Positions 1 through 11,562 of a DNA stretch of 64,000 nt are shown here, piece after piece. The position numbers were made by a program, and so were the translations under genes. Under the pieces are notes generated by a model that was not told where the DNA came from, did no database searches, and saw nothing but the letters and a program-made list of their open reading frames with translations. The DNA is from Phaffia rhodozyma (Eukaryota > Basidiomycota > Tremellomycetes > Cystofilobasidiales > Mrakiaceae). The stretch is taken from the NCBI GenBank assembly GCA_014706385.1, contig JACGZH010000009.1, forward strand, positions 558,001-622,000, read 5' to 3'. Within the stretch, counting starts at the first letter, position 1. Each line of letters starts with the position of its first letter.

Positions 1-1
1 C

Positions 2-2340
2 GACAACGGCGGAGAGTACATGTCGAAAGACTTTATCGCATGGCTCACCTCGCTTGGCATCAAACAAGAAACGACGATCGCGGACACGCCCGAACAAAAC
101 GGAAAGGCCGAACGGGCGAACCGGACGATCGAAGAAAAGTTGACCGCCCTGCTGCTCGAGTCTGGTCTGCCAGCGGAGTTCTAGGCAAAAGCGCTCAACT
201 ACGCAACATACATTCTGGCCAGAACGATCCGGAAGACGACGGGAAAGTCTCGATATGAGCACTGGCACGGCGTCCCGCCCTCATACGAACGTCTGAGGGT
301 GTTTGGCTGCACGGCTTATGCGCATAACCCAAAACACAAGAAACATCAGTCAAAATCGATCCCATGCTGGTTTATGTGCTCGGCCGAAGACAAGTTCGGA
401 AAGAAAGCGTACCGGTTGATCGACAAAAGCAACATGAGCCGGGTGATTTTCTCGAGCAACGTCATGTTTGACGAGAGCTGGACGATGCGCAAAAGAACGA
501 GATGATCGAGTGTGGTCAGCTGAAGCAGAAAAGACGGAACAACAAGAAAAACAGGCGGTCGGAAGGAAATGATGGAGAAGGAATAGGAGAAATAGGAGAA
601 ATAGGAGAAATAGAAGGAACCACACTTACGGATGATAGACAATCAGTAATAGCTGATGGAAATACGCAGGATGCAGACGAATCATTTGAGATCCAAGTCG
701 AACCCAGACCAACAACACCAGAGCTGGTTCCGCCGATCAGACATCAGTATGTGATGTCGGATGACGAGATTGTGGATGACGACAGTGAGAGTGAGACTGA
801 TGGAAGAACTAGAGTTGGAAGGAACAAAAGCAGAAGGATCAGTCCCGTTGATGGACAACAAGCAGAAGCAGAAGACGCAGAAGAAGCAGACGTCGCAGAA
901 GAAGCAGAAGATGAGAGAAACGTACGTGACTTCTTGCTAGACTCGCCCACTCCAGTGGGAGCATTGCGCCCAACAGGACAGACCACCACTCCGTTCCGGC
1001 TGGGAAGTCATCAGGCAAACATCCTGATCGACATCGGATCCAGAACCCTTCCATCCTCACCACCAAAGACATACAAAGCCGCAATGAGCGGACCTTTCCG
1101 AGCAGAGTGGGAGGAGGAGATGAAGGCAGAGATGGACCAGTTCGACAAGCTGGATGTATGGAAGATCTAGCCGGATGATGGTCGACCGAAGGAAGTGATC
1201 TCTGGAAGATGGGTGTACACATGTGGTCCGTCAGCCGAGAAGGGAAAGGTCAAGCTCAAGGCAAGATGGGTGACGCGTGGGTTCGAGCAGCGCGAAGGCA
1301 CGTTCGGAGACACGTACTCACCCGTTGCTGACGGCACCTCCCGGCGCATTTTTCTTGCTATCGTCGCCAGAGAGGATCTCACTATCTGACAGGGCGACGT
1401 CAAGACTGCGTTTTTGTATGCTACTCTTGATCAGCCGGTTTGGATGGTGCCGCCTCCGGCCTATGTATCATCGGGGGACAAGCTATGCTACGTATCCAAA
1501 GCGATCTATGGCCTTCGTCAGTCACCGAAGGCGTTTTACGATCGTCTCGCTTGTTTTCTCAACACGATCGGACTCACAGCAACCGAAGCTGACAGTTGTT
1601 TGTTTACCGGTGAGCGAGACGACCGGAAAGTGTACTTGATGTTGTACGTCGACGGCTTTGTCGTCGCTGGATCAGAAAAGGCAGTCGACGAGGTGTTCTC
1701 CGAGATCGGAACCGAGTCTGAGATCGACGACCGGGGCGATCTTGACCCACGGTCGCTACTGGGGATGGAGTTTGCGAGAGATCGAAAAGGTAAAACGATC
1801 AGCGTCTCTCAGAAGGCGTATATCGAGGAAGTACTCGACCGGTTTGACGCTTCTCACATCGTTCCCCGTCGGATCCCGATGCAACCTGATCTCCATTTGT
1901 GGACGTCGGACACACCGAGACCAGACGGCGAGCTCCAGAAAAGGTATCAAGAGTTGATAGGATGTCTGACTTACCTCGTGACTTGTACGCGTTATGATAT
2001 AGCCTTCTCAGTCGGTGTGCTTTCTCGGTACTGTTCCAACCCAAACAAAACACACTGGCACTCCGCTCGGCAAGTCCTCGCCTATCTCGCATGCACAATG
2101 GAGTTCACACTCACCATCGGCCATAAGTCCTCCCCATCCGTCTCGCCAATCGAGCTCTACACCGACTCGGACTATGCTGAAGACAAGGAGTCAAGAAAGT
2201 CATTCATTGGGATCATGTTATATGTGTTTGGAGCTCTGGTCTACTGGAAAAGCAAGCGCATACCATCGATCACCAAGTCGTCTTGGGAGTCGGAATACAT
2301 AGCTCTCTCGAACGGAGCCCTTATTGAAGGTGTTCTTGGC
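2..2340 (+). pseudogene. Degenerate copia pol: integrase, reverse transcriptase, partial RNase H
   Basis: Frame 2 begins with DNGGEY, the second catalytic Asp of the DD35E integrase, and keeps TPEQNGKAER with the catalytic Glu 35 residues later. A TAG at 182-184 replaces the conserved Trp of the FWAKAL-type motif. Near 490 the reading shifts to frame 1, which holds an acidic linker (Ala/Glu-rich at 860-925) and then RT. Stops at 1168-1170 (TAG) and 1387-1389 (TGA, just before GDVKTAFLY with an RT catalytic Asp) interrupt it. The usual YVDD active site reads YVDG (about 1645), losing one metal ligand. RNase H has YTDSDYAEDKESRKS and SSWESEYIALS, then runs into the LTR at about 2335, roughly 50 residues before the usual end of the domain. 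A fossil. Confidence 0.92.
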
Positions 2341-2790
2341 ACCATCTTCTCGAATCAATTCTGTCATCTTGTTTCTTACACTTGCTTTCTTTCATACTCG
2401 ATTTATCCTGTCTCAGTCGACAAATTGGCATACATCTTCTTCCGTCGTGACTGTTTCTCTCTATATGTTTTTTTATATATTTTTTTTCGATTTTCTCTTT
2501 TGGTTTTTCTCTTCATTGTTTTTTTATTCTTTCTCTCATCATCGTACTTGTGTTCTGCTTCGTGTTTGTGATCGTCTATCGGCGTTCTCATCCATATGCG
2601 TTTTATCATCTCTTTTCTTTTCTTTTCTTCTTTTTTTCCTTTACTTTTCCTCAGCTTGTACATCAACTCCTTGTGTGCTGAGACTGGTTTTTATCTGTTC
2701 CTTTTTTGTTCTCTTTTTTCCTCGTATCCCGTGCTTATCGATAGCTGACTTGCTCTGTTCTGCATAAAGAACAGGAAATTTTGTAATCTA
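2331..2790 (+). repeat. LTR of copia-1 (family C, copy 1)
   Basis: It starts TGTTCTTGGCACC directly after the RNase H remnant and is strongly pyrimidine-rich. It holds the stem CTCAGC (2650-2655) / GCTGAG (2677-2682). A second stem is CTGTTCT (2755-2761) / AGAACAG (2768-2774). The same two stems occur at matching places in the LTR at 16893-17280, together with shared words such as TTGTGTTCTGCTT. The 3' boundary, around 2775-2800, is not visible. Confidence 0.7.
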
Positions 2791-5305
2791 TAAATTAAAC
2801 CGGCGACTTATATATAATCTCTTTTTTTTATGTTGTTTTCAACTTTCAACTCTATATACGCTCCAACCCGTTTCGTTCTTCAATCTTTGCATGAAGCACA
2901 ACAAAGAATGAGAGTACTGTGCTTATAAGTTGGACGCAATCCGTACTCCCAATTACCTCATTTTTGCTTTTATTGACGTTCCTGTCGTGACAGTTTTTTT
3001 TTTTTTTGTCAATCACTAATTTTATTCTACTACTTTGCCTTGAACGTTCCAACGTGGCATTTTGCTTTGACGCCTGAATTATGACACACATCACTGACTC
3101 CATACTGTTTCAAAGATGAGCATATCTCTACTTCGAATAAATAAGGCCTGCTCTTATGTCGTGACGTTGAACGTTGGTTTTCACACGCGGTGATAACCAT
3201 GAATAGAATCTCATTACCTCGTCACCTGATAACGGTTCTTCCTTTTCAGTATACAAGATTCATACATTCTCAACATTTTAGATACATTGAAAGCTTAAAA
3301 GCCCTTAGCTTTCTCAATTGCATAAATGACAGTCTATTGCAGTAAAAGTATTTTTGAATTCGTCCTAATTCGTAGTTCTTCGCCCACGTCTTTTGTAAGT
3401 CAAATTCCTTTTGCTCCCGTCATCATGGTACTTGAAGCTTCGTACTCTCGTTGACTTGCCTGTTTGCATTCCATCAACAAATGATAAGGATACAATTCTT
3501 CCATATACATTCACTATCGACTTTCTTGTGAATAACAATGTTCACGATCGTCAGAGATTTTATATTTCCAACAAGTCAACAACACAAGTACAGTTTGACC
3601 TGATAAATCTATTCATGAATCGTACGATATCCATCATCACTCAAACTTTGGTTGCAACCAAAATTTCAATAATCATCATTCCTCGAATACATGATTTAAT
3701 GAAAATAACGCAATGTCTATAGCTTGATGTGAAACTTCTCGAAGAACATTGGTCGTGCAGTTGAGTAGAAAACGTTAAAGATTTGCGATCAGCTTTATAC
3801 CTAGAAAGTATATGAAGTTCATTTCTCGATAAGGATAGTAATCTTCATAACTAGTTGTGAGCAGGAATCAGTAACTATCGTGCTGACTGTAGTTGTTTTT
3901 CACTTAATGTCAATGTTCGATCGAAGACAAACTGTCAACCATAAAATGTGGTCAATTTCACAATGTTATTAATGACGAATCACGAGAGCGGCGCTCAAAC
4001 ATGTTTCATTTTACAATGCCGAATGGTTCAACAAAAACGATATGTCGTAACAAATGACATTTCAACGCAAGAGTAAAGTTCAGATACCTCAGAGACAAGT
4101 TCCACGATGGATATAAGTTTATGTTGTCATTTCATTCTCTCAATTTTTGACTTCGAGCTAAGACCGGACGTACGTCAAAATGAAGCCTTGCTTTAGACCA
4201 GGAGTCGCTGAGGTCAGACGATTTTTATCTTTACTCGAAAGAACATTGTCTTGATTGGAGAATATAGCCGTATCGTCACTCATACGTCACGAGGCTATCA
4301 TCGCAACAATACCAACCTTCTTCAATCAGAGTGACATGCAAAGCTATATATTTCTTGACACTTTTCCGAGAGGTTGAAACGTAAATCATGACAATCTTGT
4401 TTATTCATGACGTAAATGAAACAAATCCAGTGTTTGTATGAAATTGAGAACGATAGAGATTCTTATTTGTAGCAGAACATCGTAAACAAAGAGCATGATA
4501 TTCATACTAATGAGTTTCGCATCAAAACTCGTATAGATCACGAACATATCAAAATTGCTGATTTATAGCGGTCAAGAGAAAATGCTGTTCAGTTACAAAA
4601 CTTGTCAATGGGCAATACCTCGCTGAACTTTTCAATACTATTCTCGTACAGAATTGCTAGCCAGAAGATGACTTATTAAGGATTGTATATAGGGGACCAG
4701 AAGTACGTATATAGACGAGAGCATGTTCATTTTCTGATAATAGAATGAAAATCCTGCGTTATATCAATTGAGTTCGAACAAGTTGTGATCAAAGTTTTTA
4801 AAATAAAATTGAAGAAGAAAAATAGTATGACAGAGCTGAATATATATGATTCGTGAGGCCAAACATTGGAATGTCAACTATATTCACTCAATATAACCGT
4901 TTGTCAATCTTTTAATTGAGATTATGTCTGACCCTCGTCAAGGTTATCAAACCATAATCATCCTAGGTTTTCGCAAAATAATTTTTTTTTCACAACTGAT
5001 ATGTGGCGTTATGAAATGATGGTTGTTGATAGGTCATCGAAAATCTGAAGCGCCAAAGTTCGGTCATGTATCGCCATCACGGGAAGTTCTGTTTTTTAGA
5101 CCTCATACCGATTTATTTTTTTGCGCTTTATCTGAATTGAGCTAATTATTAGCAATACTTTTCTGATAAACTTTGAGTAAATGAAATGAGTAAGATGTTG
5201 TGACAACAAATATTTAGTAATATGATTCGATGATAGTCAGCACAAAACATATACTCAATATATATGATGTGAGCCACTCCTGATCAAACACCCTTTCAAA
5301 CTGTT
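2791..5305. other. 2.5 kb AT-rich stretch without genes
   Basis: No reading frame of convincing length or composition, no recognisable protein motif, no RNA gene and no obvious tandem repeat is visible on either strand. A 103-codon frame at 3411-3722 has no recognisable domain and the same AT-rich composition as its surroundings. The stretch is clearly richer in A+T than the gene-dense half of the window and lies between two dead retrotransposons. It could be very old transposon sequence or a heterochromatic or centromeric spacer; see findings. Confidence 0.6.
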
Positions 5306-5669
5306 TGTGATGATCTGACCTGGTTTGATCTGCGCAGGGTGACCTTGCACAATGTAGACCGATTCTTACAACAGCCTCTTGGTACTGCTTAACTCGCTCT
5401 TGGTACATCTTAACTCTCTCTTGGTTATATCTTGATTCTTCCTTGATATCTCTCAGCTCCTCCTTGGTATCTCTTCGCTCTTGCTTGTGGTTGCTTGTGT
5501 TTCCTTGTGTTCGCTTGTGTTCGCTTGTGTTTCCTTGGTCTAACATCTCGAATGACATATATACCATATAGTCGTTAGCTATCTCCCCTTTTCTCCCCCA
5601 AGCTTGGAACCTCGTTAAATCCTCATAGTTCCCTTCAATAACCTCTTCATATCCCTCTGCAATATTGCA
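5306..5669 (+). repeat. LTR family B, left copy
   Basis: It begins TGTGATGATCTGACC and ends near ATTGCA. It matches 16306-16638 along its length, including the block CGCAGGGTGACCTTG, the phrase TAGACCGATTCTT and the repeated TTGGTA(C/T) units. Compared with the right copy it carries extra tandem units of CTTGTGTT(T/C)C between about 5480 and 5540. Ends were placed from where similarity begins and stops. Confidence 0.75.
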
Positions 5670-6844
5670 TGATCTCTTCCCTCTTGAGAGCTCAAGCGCA
5701 CTGAGTACCGTCCCCACTCAGCCTCCTTGCCTGCGCCCCTAATATCTTCCAAGCTTCCAGCTTGAGGCTCTCCTCCCTTCTCCTCTCGCTTGACTAAACT
5801 TCCGGTCAAGGAGACGGCATCTGCTCTTGGTCGAACTCCGCGGCTGCAAGAATTCTCACTCTCTCGTTCTGGACCAAACTCTGTCCGAAGAACCACTCTC
5901 CGAAGATCCACTCTCTGAAGAACCACTCTTCCGTATCTTCCATCACATCCACCTCTATTGTCGGAAACATCATTCCCAAACCTCATCCTGCCCAAGGACC
6001 CATCCATCATCGGACATCTCCATTCACCTCCAATTCTCCTCCTGGCTCCCCGGATCCTCCCACTTTCTCCACCCTTGTAGACCCTCACCGGAACCGCTGA
6101 ACACCCTTTGTTCACCTGGCATTGCTCGCGCAATCCTTCCGTCCTCCTATCTTTTCCCCTCTGCACCAACGAACTTGAACCAAACAAAACCAAAACATAA
6201 CCAGAACAAAACAAACATAATAATCAAACAAAACAAAATAAAATAAAGTATATTAAAATCAGAACAAAAAGAATCAAAAAGAAACATAATAACACAAAAA
6301 ATAAAAAATGAAAAAAAAACCAAAAGAATAAAACAACACCCAAAAGAGTCAAAATACCAGACCCAAGAAACTCTGTAGTATAAACCAACCCAAGAAGGAT
6401 CCCAAAGAGCCAAGGAATACCCAAACAAAAGAATAAAATAAATAAAAAGAATCAAGAGAACCAAAAGAATCAAAAGAACAAAAAAATAGAAAAAAAAAAT
6501 AATAATCAAAAGAATAAAAAAATAAAAAGAATAAAAAGAATCCTAGAGGGATCAAAAGAACTCAAATCATACTTCAGTAGCTCCACTCCCTCTAACCTGA
6601 GGGTCTTCACCATAGGACCTCCTCCTCTCTTCGTCTCGTGCGCTTTGTGATCATTGTAGTCTGCTTGTGTGTGTCCAATTGTAAATTCTGTGGTGGTTGT
6701 AACTTCGTTCTCGGCTTATCTCCAGACGCGTCCTCTCCCTCTTGTTTTGTAATTTCCCTCTTGTCGTCGTTCTTCCTTCTTTCTTCCTTCTCCTACCTTC
6801 TTCTCTCTCCCATCTCGTTCTATCTTTGTACCACCCCTTGCGTT
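5670..6844 (+). other. Leader of the gypsy element, with an A-rich tract
   Basis: About 1.2 kb separates the left B LTR from the gag start. Bases 5860-5930 hold three or four imperfect copies of a unit like CCGAAGAACCACTCT. Bases 6170-6545 are a low-complexity tract of AACCAAAAG and AATAAAAAG words. Bases 6690-6840 are pyrimidine-rich and resemble 17310-17480, including CCAGACGC(G/A)TC, which suggests that both are gypsy leader sequence. No gene is seen. Confidence 0.5.
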
Positions 6845-8001
6845 ATGCCCGACGAGCAAGAGGCCTCTTCCTCTAGCGTTGAGATTGCTGATCAACCCAT
6901 GCCTGATCTTCCTGTTGATGACGAGAACCAATGTCATCAGTTTGTAGCTCAGAGCCAGGCTCGTATTCTGGCGCTCGAACAACAACTGGCTCATACCCAG
7001 GCGTTGGCTCTGGCGCCTTCTGTTGACATCACAGACTCTTCCCGCTTCTTTGAGCCCTCGGTAGTGCCTCCTGAGACGTTCGATGGCTCCCGACGATCCG
7101 ACTGCCGTCGATTCCTCGCTCAAAGCAGGATCACTTTCCAGTCGCGACCGGGCATAGTAAAGACTTTTTTGCCATCAGTTCTCTTCGTGGTGGTCTGTTT
7201 GACTATGTTGACACCTTTCTAGACGAAGACAAGACCCCTGTCCGGCTTGCATGGCTGAGAGCCTTCAGGAGCTTTGCTGAACACCTTCGGGTGAAATTTG
7301 GAGAAGTCGATCCCATCCGGGAGATCGACAGAAAGCTGCAGGAGCTGAGGCAGACAGGCTCGGTGGCCGAGTACTATGCTAAGTTTATTTCTCTTGTTTC
7401 TCAGTTGCCTATTGACGAGACGTCGAGATGTTTGTCTTTCTGGCGAGGCCTGAAGAATGCGGGGAAGGCCGAACTATCTAGATTCGAGGAGTCGACCACT
7501 CTGGAAGAGTTGCGAGCAAGTGCAATCAAAGTGGACAATCTACTGTCCGAAAAGACCAGATACCAACAGAAGGATTGATATCCTTATTACACAAACAGTA
7601 TGCCTCGACAGCCTACTTCTTACTCTCGTCCGTTTGTTCCTGCGTCTTGTGGATTTGTTGCTAGACCTGTAGATGATGGGCCATCTTCGATGGACATTGA
7701 TGTCGTCGAGACACCGGCCGCCAAACAGAACACTTACGGAAGAGCTCCCACATTCCATCCTGTTTCCAGAACAGCTGCAGGGGTAAGTCGACCCAACATC
7801 ATCAAAGTCCCTCTTTCTGCAGCTGAAAAGCAACGACGACGACGGGAGAACCTATGCCTATACTGTGGCGATGCCACCCACCATCGCAACGCCTGCCCTC
7901 TCCTCCGGCAGAACGATCAACCGTCTCAGATGGCAGAACTAACCATCTACCTCGATACGGATGAGATGGATGAGGACTCGGAAAAAGTCAGGACTCAGTA
8001 G
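6845..8001 (+). pseudogene. Gypsy gag, frameshifted and stop-interrupted
   Basis: The likely start is MPDEQEAS at 6845 in frame 2. A coiled-coil-like ALEQQLAHTQ segment and then PPETFDGSRRSD open the capsid domain. Near 7160 the reading moves to frame 1, which continues with typical gypsy capsid sequence (SVAEYYAKFISLVSQL and FWRGLKNAGKAEL). A TGA at 7576-7578 interrupts frame 1. The same frame resumes through a Pro/Ser-rich part and a zinc knuckle, CLYCGDATHHRNAC (CX2CX4HX4C, about 7853-7894). It ends at the stop at 7999-8001. One frameshift and one stop make it a pseudogene. Confidence 0.88.
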
Positions 8002-8252
8002 GTCGTCCTCTGCTGGGTCATCCTCACTCTAGCGTCCACGTATCGTTCAACCGGTCCGAGCCAATCGCTCAGGCACAGTCTCCTAAGTTTACTTCCTTTT
8101 GTTCTCCTTCTCATGTTTCTTCTCATACGGACACTTCTCGCTCTCGGAACAATCCGACTGACTCCGTTTTCTCAAGCAAATCTCGCGTTGAGTCTTCCAT
8201 CACATCTATATCCCCTGTATCTCCTCTCTTAGCCTCCATCTCTACTTCTCCT

Positions 8253-9567
8253 GTGACCCGTTCAGCAGATCACTTTCAACAGTTGATTCCTATACATGTG
8301 TCTGATTATTCTTGCCCTGACGGCATGCGAGACAAGCATGTCGAACTAACATCTCTGCCACTCCGTTCATCCGAGCCAAACTCTGAGAAGCGAATCATCC
8401 TCTTAGGTACACTTCAGACAGGCAACACTCAGACCTCCGTTCGTGTACTCCTCGACTCCGGCTCTCAACTGAACATCATCAACCATAAGCTAGCCTCCAG
8501 CCTCCCTGCCAAGATTGACATCCTTTCGTCCCCGCGGTTAGCAACAACTGTGGATGGGACACCCTTGACTACTGGACCGATTGACTCTGTTCTGTTCGGA
8601 CAGCTCGGTCTGGGTGGTTTCGAAGAAACCGTCCCGTTGCACTTGGCTGCAACCGCTTCTGTGGACATCATCCTAGGTATTCCCTGGCATCGACGCCACA
8701 ATCCTGGCATCGACTATGTTGCCAACACCATTCTGTTGCGACATAGTCGGCATCCTGTTCCTGTTTTGCTCCAGATTTCCCCTCCTGGGGTTCCGACTCC
8801 TGTCCTCGTACAGGCAGCATCTGCTGATCTGGCTATGAACCCTGAAATGACTGATAATACTGACCCAGCTTCCGTTCCAGACCCCGCAACGAACCCCGTT
8901 GTGCCTAGTAAGTATACAGCATATGCTGATGTATTTTCCAAGGCCGAGGCAGACAAGCTGCCTCCGCATCGATTATACGATCGAGCTAGAACCTAACACA
9001 CGTCCCACTTTTGGGGCCTTGTACACTCTGTCCGAGACTGAACTGATTGCACTCCGGGAATGGCTGGACGAGAACCTTGCAAAAGGCTTTATCCGGTCCT
9101 CGAAGTCGCCTGCCGGATCACCCATCTTGTTTGTGAAAAAGAAAGACGGCAGTCTGCGTCTCTGTGTGGATTATAGAAAGCTGAATAGTATCACCATCAA
9201 GAACCGTGCGGCTTCGCCGTTGACCGGTGAATCAATCGATCGTCTCCGTCAAGCTCGTATCTTCACCAAACTCGACTTGCGAGGCGCATACAATCTGGTA
9301 AGAATCAAGGAGGGAGACGAGTGGAAGACGGCGTTTCGCACTCGCTATGGACACTTTGAGTCGCTCGTCATGCCCTTTGACCACAAAAACCTGCAGTACT
9401 TCCACTCGACAAAAATCCTCAACAGACGACAAGTACGATGGTCGATGGTATTGAACTCGTACAAGTATGTCTTTAACTTTCGTCCAGGAAAGACTAACAC
9501 CAAGGTCGATGCTTTTACGCGCCATCCCGATTTTATGGAGGGGGGTAAGGCTCGAGCATCCTGTTGA
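8253..9567 (+). pseudogene. Gypsy protease-RT with in-frame deletion into RNase H
   Basis: The aspartic protease is clear in frame 3: LLDSGSQLNIIN with the DSG active site, then IILGIPWHRRHNPGID. Near 8970, at the KLPPHR motif, the reading must change to frame 1 for [10 protein letters not shown] and the RT domain ([33 protein letters not shown]). RT is cut at VMPF, directly followed by DHKNLQYF, which belongs to the end of RNase H ([25 protein letters not shown]). The YMDD-type active site, the connection and most of RNase H are absent, and no integrase follows because copia LTR A starts at 9562. Nonfunctional. Confidence 0.9.
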
Positions 9568-9790
9568 GAATACTTGAATATGGTGCATTCGTTTCTGCTT
9601 ATCATCTATGTACCTAAGTCTTAGCTAGCGCACTCTGCCAGCTGGCATACTTCTTTTCTTCTCCTTCTTTCTTTTCTTTTCTTTTCTTTTTCTCCTTCCT
9701 CAGCATTTACCAGAACCGTTTCTGTGTCGCTGAGTTTGGTATTGTTTTATATTTCTCATCTACAGCAATACGAAACCGTATTTGCTGTCA
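9562..9790 (+). repeat. LTR family A, left copy (229 bp)
   Basis: It runs from TGTTGAGAATACTTG to TTTGCTGTCA and is nearly identical to 15815-16043, also 229 bp, so both ends are well defined. It contains a (TTTTC)n pyrimidine tract. Stem 1 is CTCAGC (9699-9704) / GCTGAG (9729-9734). Stem 2 is AATACG (9767-9772) / CGTATT (9777-9782). It interrupts the gypsy RNase H/integrase region and is followed by a short leader and a copia gag, so it is the 5' LTR of element A. Confidence 0.88.
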
Positions 9791-9824
9791 GATTCAGATT
9801 CTGACTAACTCTACTGCTACAGAG

Positions 9825-10945
9825 ATGCCTTCCGATGTCAAGCCAGCCGAGCCCACTGATGCAGAGCCGTCGAGTGTGCCGCTATACACCAAGCTGTCCG
9901 AGTCGTCGTTTGCTAACTTTGAGAACCCTCACCCTCCGAACCATCCTGCCAACGACTACGTGATGAATTAGGGAGCTCTTTGTTATATATCTTCTGATTG
10001 CCTAATTCCGATTCTAATTGTATCAAAACACCTGATTCCCTCAAACTGATTCTGATTCTGATCCCCTGATTCTCTCAACAAGAATACACACACACACAGT
10101 GAGTAAGTTGATTGAGAGAACCAGAAAGAAGAAAGGAAAAGGAAACAAAGTAGCTACTGTATATACAAGATCACCAAGATGCAAACGAAAGAGAAACGAG
10201 ATGGAAGCAAATTAGAAAGAAAGTAGAACGGAAATAAAACGAGAGAGAAGTGAAATAAAGATGATGTAGAAAAATAGAAATAATGTAGAGATGAAATAAC
10301 ATGTTGAAGGAGAAAGCAAAGAGATAGAAAAGTGAACCAACTCGCATCACTTTACGGTTGATGTCTAGACTGCTATATCCAATACTACGGTGTCTGGAAG
10401 AGCCGACTCCGGTTTGCTCTTCGAGACATGAAGCTCTGGACGATCGTCACTGGTGAGAGGCCACGGCCATCTGCCAGCCATCCGAGAGCGCAGGATGCAT
10501 GGGACCAAGACGACGACACAGTCATGGGCTGGATACACACCAAGATCGACATCGCGGAGGCTAAGAGGCTGAAGCCATGCCGGACATCGGCCGAGTGCCT
10601 GGACGTTCTGAGGTCTGTTCATCGACTGGAAGGGGTCTCGGGCGAGTTTCTATTGTATGAGCGCTTGGACTCGATAGAGATTGATTATACTCATGACCTT
10701 CGTGCACAGCTGGATCAGTTTGTGGACATTGTGAATGACATCAGACATCTCAGAATCAGATGCGGATGCGAATGCGAACGCACATGCAAATACAAATGTG
10801 AATGCAACACGAGTGACCAGTCGTGGAGCTTTACTCTTCTTCGGGCCCTTCCCAGATCTGCAGAAGGCAAACATCTCAGAAGAAGCATCATCGCAAACGC
10901 ACCGAAAGACACACAGGGCAAAGCGATGGCAATGACACTCGAGTA
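9825..10945 (+). pseudogene. Copia gag of element A, split and truncated
   Basis: The start is MPSDVKPAEPTD at 9825, 35 bases after the LTR. The frame ends at TAG 9969-9971 after NDYVMN. About 390 bases of purine-rich sequence follow. Gag then resumes in another frame near 10371 with YYGVWKSRLRFALRDMKLW, VTGERPRP and a helical capsid-like region. It ends abruptly at 10945, where inverted LTR D begins. A Cys/His-like stretch (CGCECERTCKYKCEC, 10759-10803) comes from a low-complexity repeat of GATGCGAATGC-type words and does not fit a CX2CX4HX4C knuckle. Family assignment rests on the RDMKLW..VTG motif and the adjoining LTR. Confidence 0.75.
9972..10365. other. Purine-rich insert inside copia A gag
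   Basis: Roughly 390 bases separate the two gag parts. The first 110 bases repeat CTGATTC/CTGATTCT words. The rest is A/G-rich (AGAAAGAAG, GAAATAAAG) with a short (AC)n run near 10090. No coding potential and no clear target-site duplication is seen. It could be a small non-autonomous insertion or slipped simple repeats. Confidence 0.45.
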
Positions 10946-11544
10946 TGTTGTAATAAGATTATAAGTTCTGTCGAGAGTAAATATAGAACGAATAACCATA
11001 GACAGCTGATAGAGTAAGCATATTGTAGATAGACCAGATGAGAAGAGGAACATAGAGTTGTGGACACACCTCAGTATACCAGACTGTAGTTCTGGTGACG
11101 ACTGAGGTGCAAGAAGGAGATGGGAAGAAGGAAGGAGTCATATACAGCAAGCTCGCTGGTGGAGCCGAGTCAATGCGAAGGAAAGCCGAAAAAGTACAGG
11201 ATATGAGATAACGATATGGGACGATAGAGCACAGCTGTGCGGTCATGATGGTGCAGGTCTGAGTGCACTCCGGGAAGGATGGGCGGAGTTATTCCGGCCG
11301 AAAGCGATCATGTGAACGGCGACATTCGGTGAGAAACGGACCATCGGCAAGCTGTGCAAAACACATGGACTTGACGATGAACAGGAAAGAAAGAAATGTG
11401 GTCGGCAAAGTATGGTCACGTGACGGACTAGGCAGTGAGCCGGGCAGTGACTTGGGCAGTGACTTGGGCAGTGTGGCCAGGCCCGCCACATGAGACGTGA
11501 CCTGGATGCGGTGTCATTACAGGCGGCTGTGTAATTTCAATACA
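10946..11544 (-). repeat. LTR family D, left copy, inverted
   Basis: Read on the plus strand it starts TGTTGTAATAAGATT and ends near TTTCAATACA. Its reverse complement matches 15289-15806 nearly base for base, except for about 75 extra bases (around 11005-11080) absent on the right. It contains tandem units of GACTTGGGCAGT (11450-11470) and a CACGTGAC word. Judging from the orientation of the stems and pyrimidine tract in the other LTR families, the true LTR sense here is the minus strand. Confidence 0.8.
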
Positions 11545-11562
11545 AACACCACTGCCACTCCA

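Larger units (their letters stand above)
1..2790 (+). mobile_element. Ty1/copia retrotransposon remnant (copia-1) with 3' LTR
   Basis: The window opens inside the integrase domain of a copia element. Integrase, a variable acidic linker, reverse transcriptase and part of RNase H follow in the copia order (INT before RT). A T-rich LTR-like tail begins near 2331. Gag, protease and the 5' LTR lie outside the window. At least three in-frame stops and one frame change make it inactive. The tail shares its layout with the solo LTR at 16893-17280, which supports calling it this element's LTR. The element's class is certain; its exact 3' end is not. Confidence 0.9.

Noticed and set aside
5214..6214. 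Two overlapping minus-strand frames (167 and 199 codons)
   Set aside because: They fall within LTR B and the gypsy leader; the Gln/Glu/Arg repeats come from reverse reading of TTGGTA and TCTCTC repeats.
11263..11493. 76-codon frame repeated exactly at 15338-15568 on the other strand
   Set aside because: Both lie inside the inverted LTR D copies; the identity reflects the repeat, not a conserved protein.
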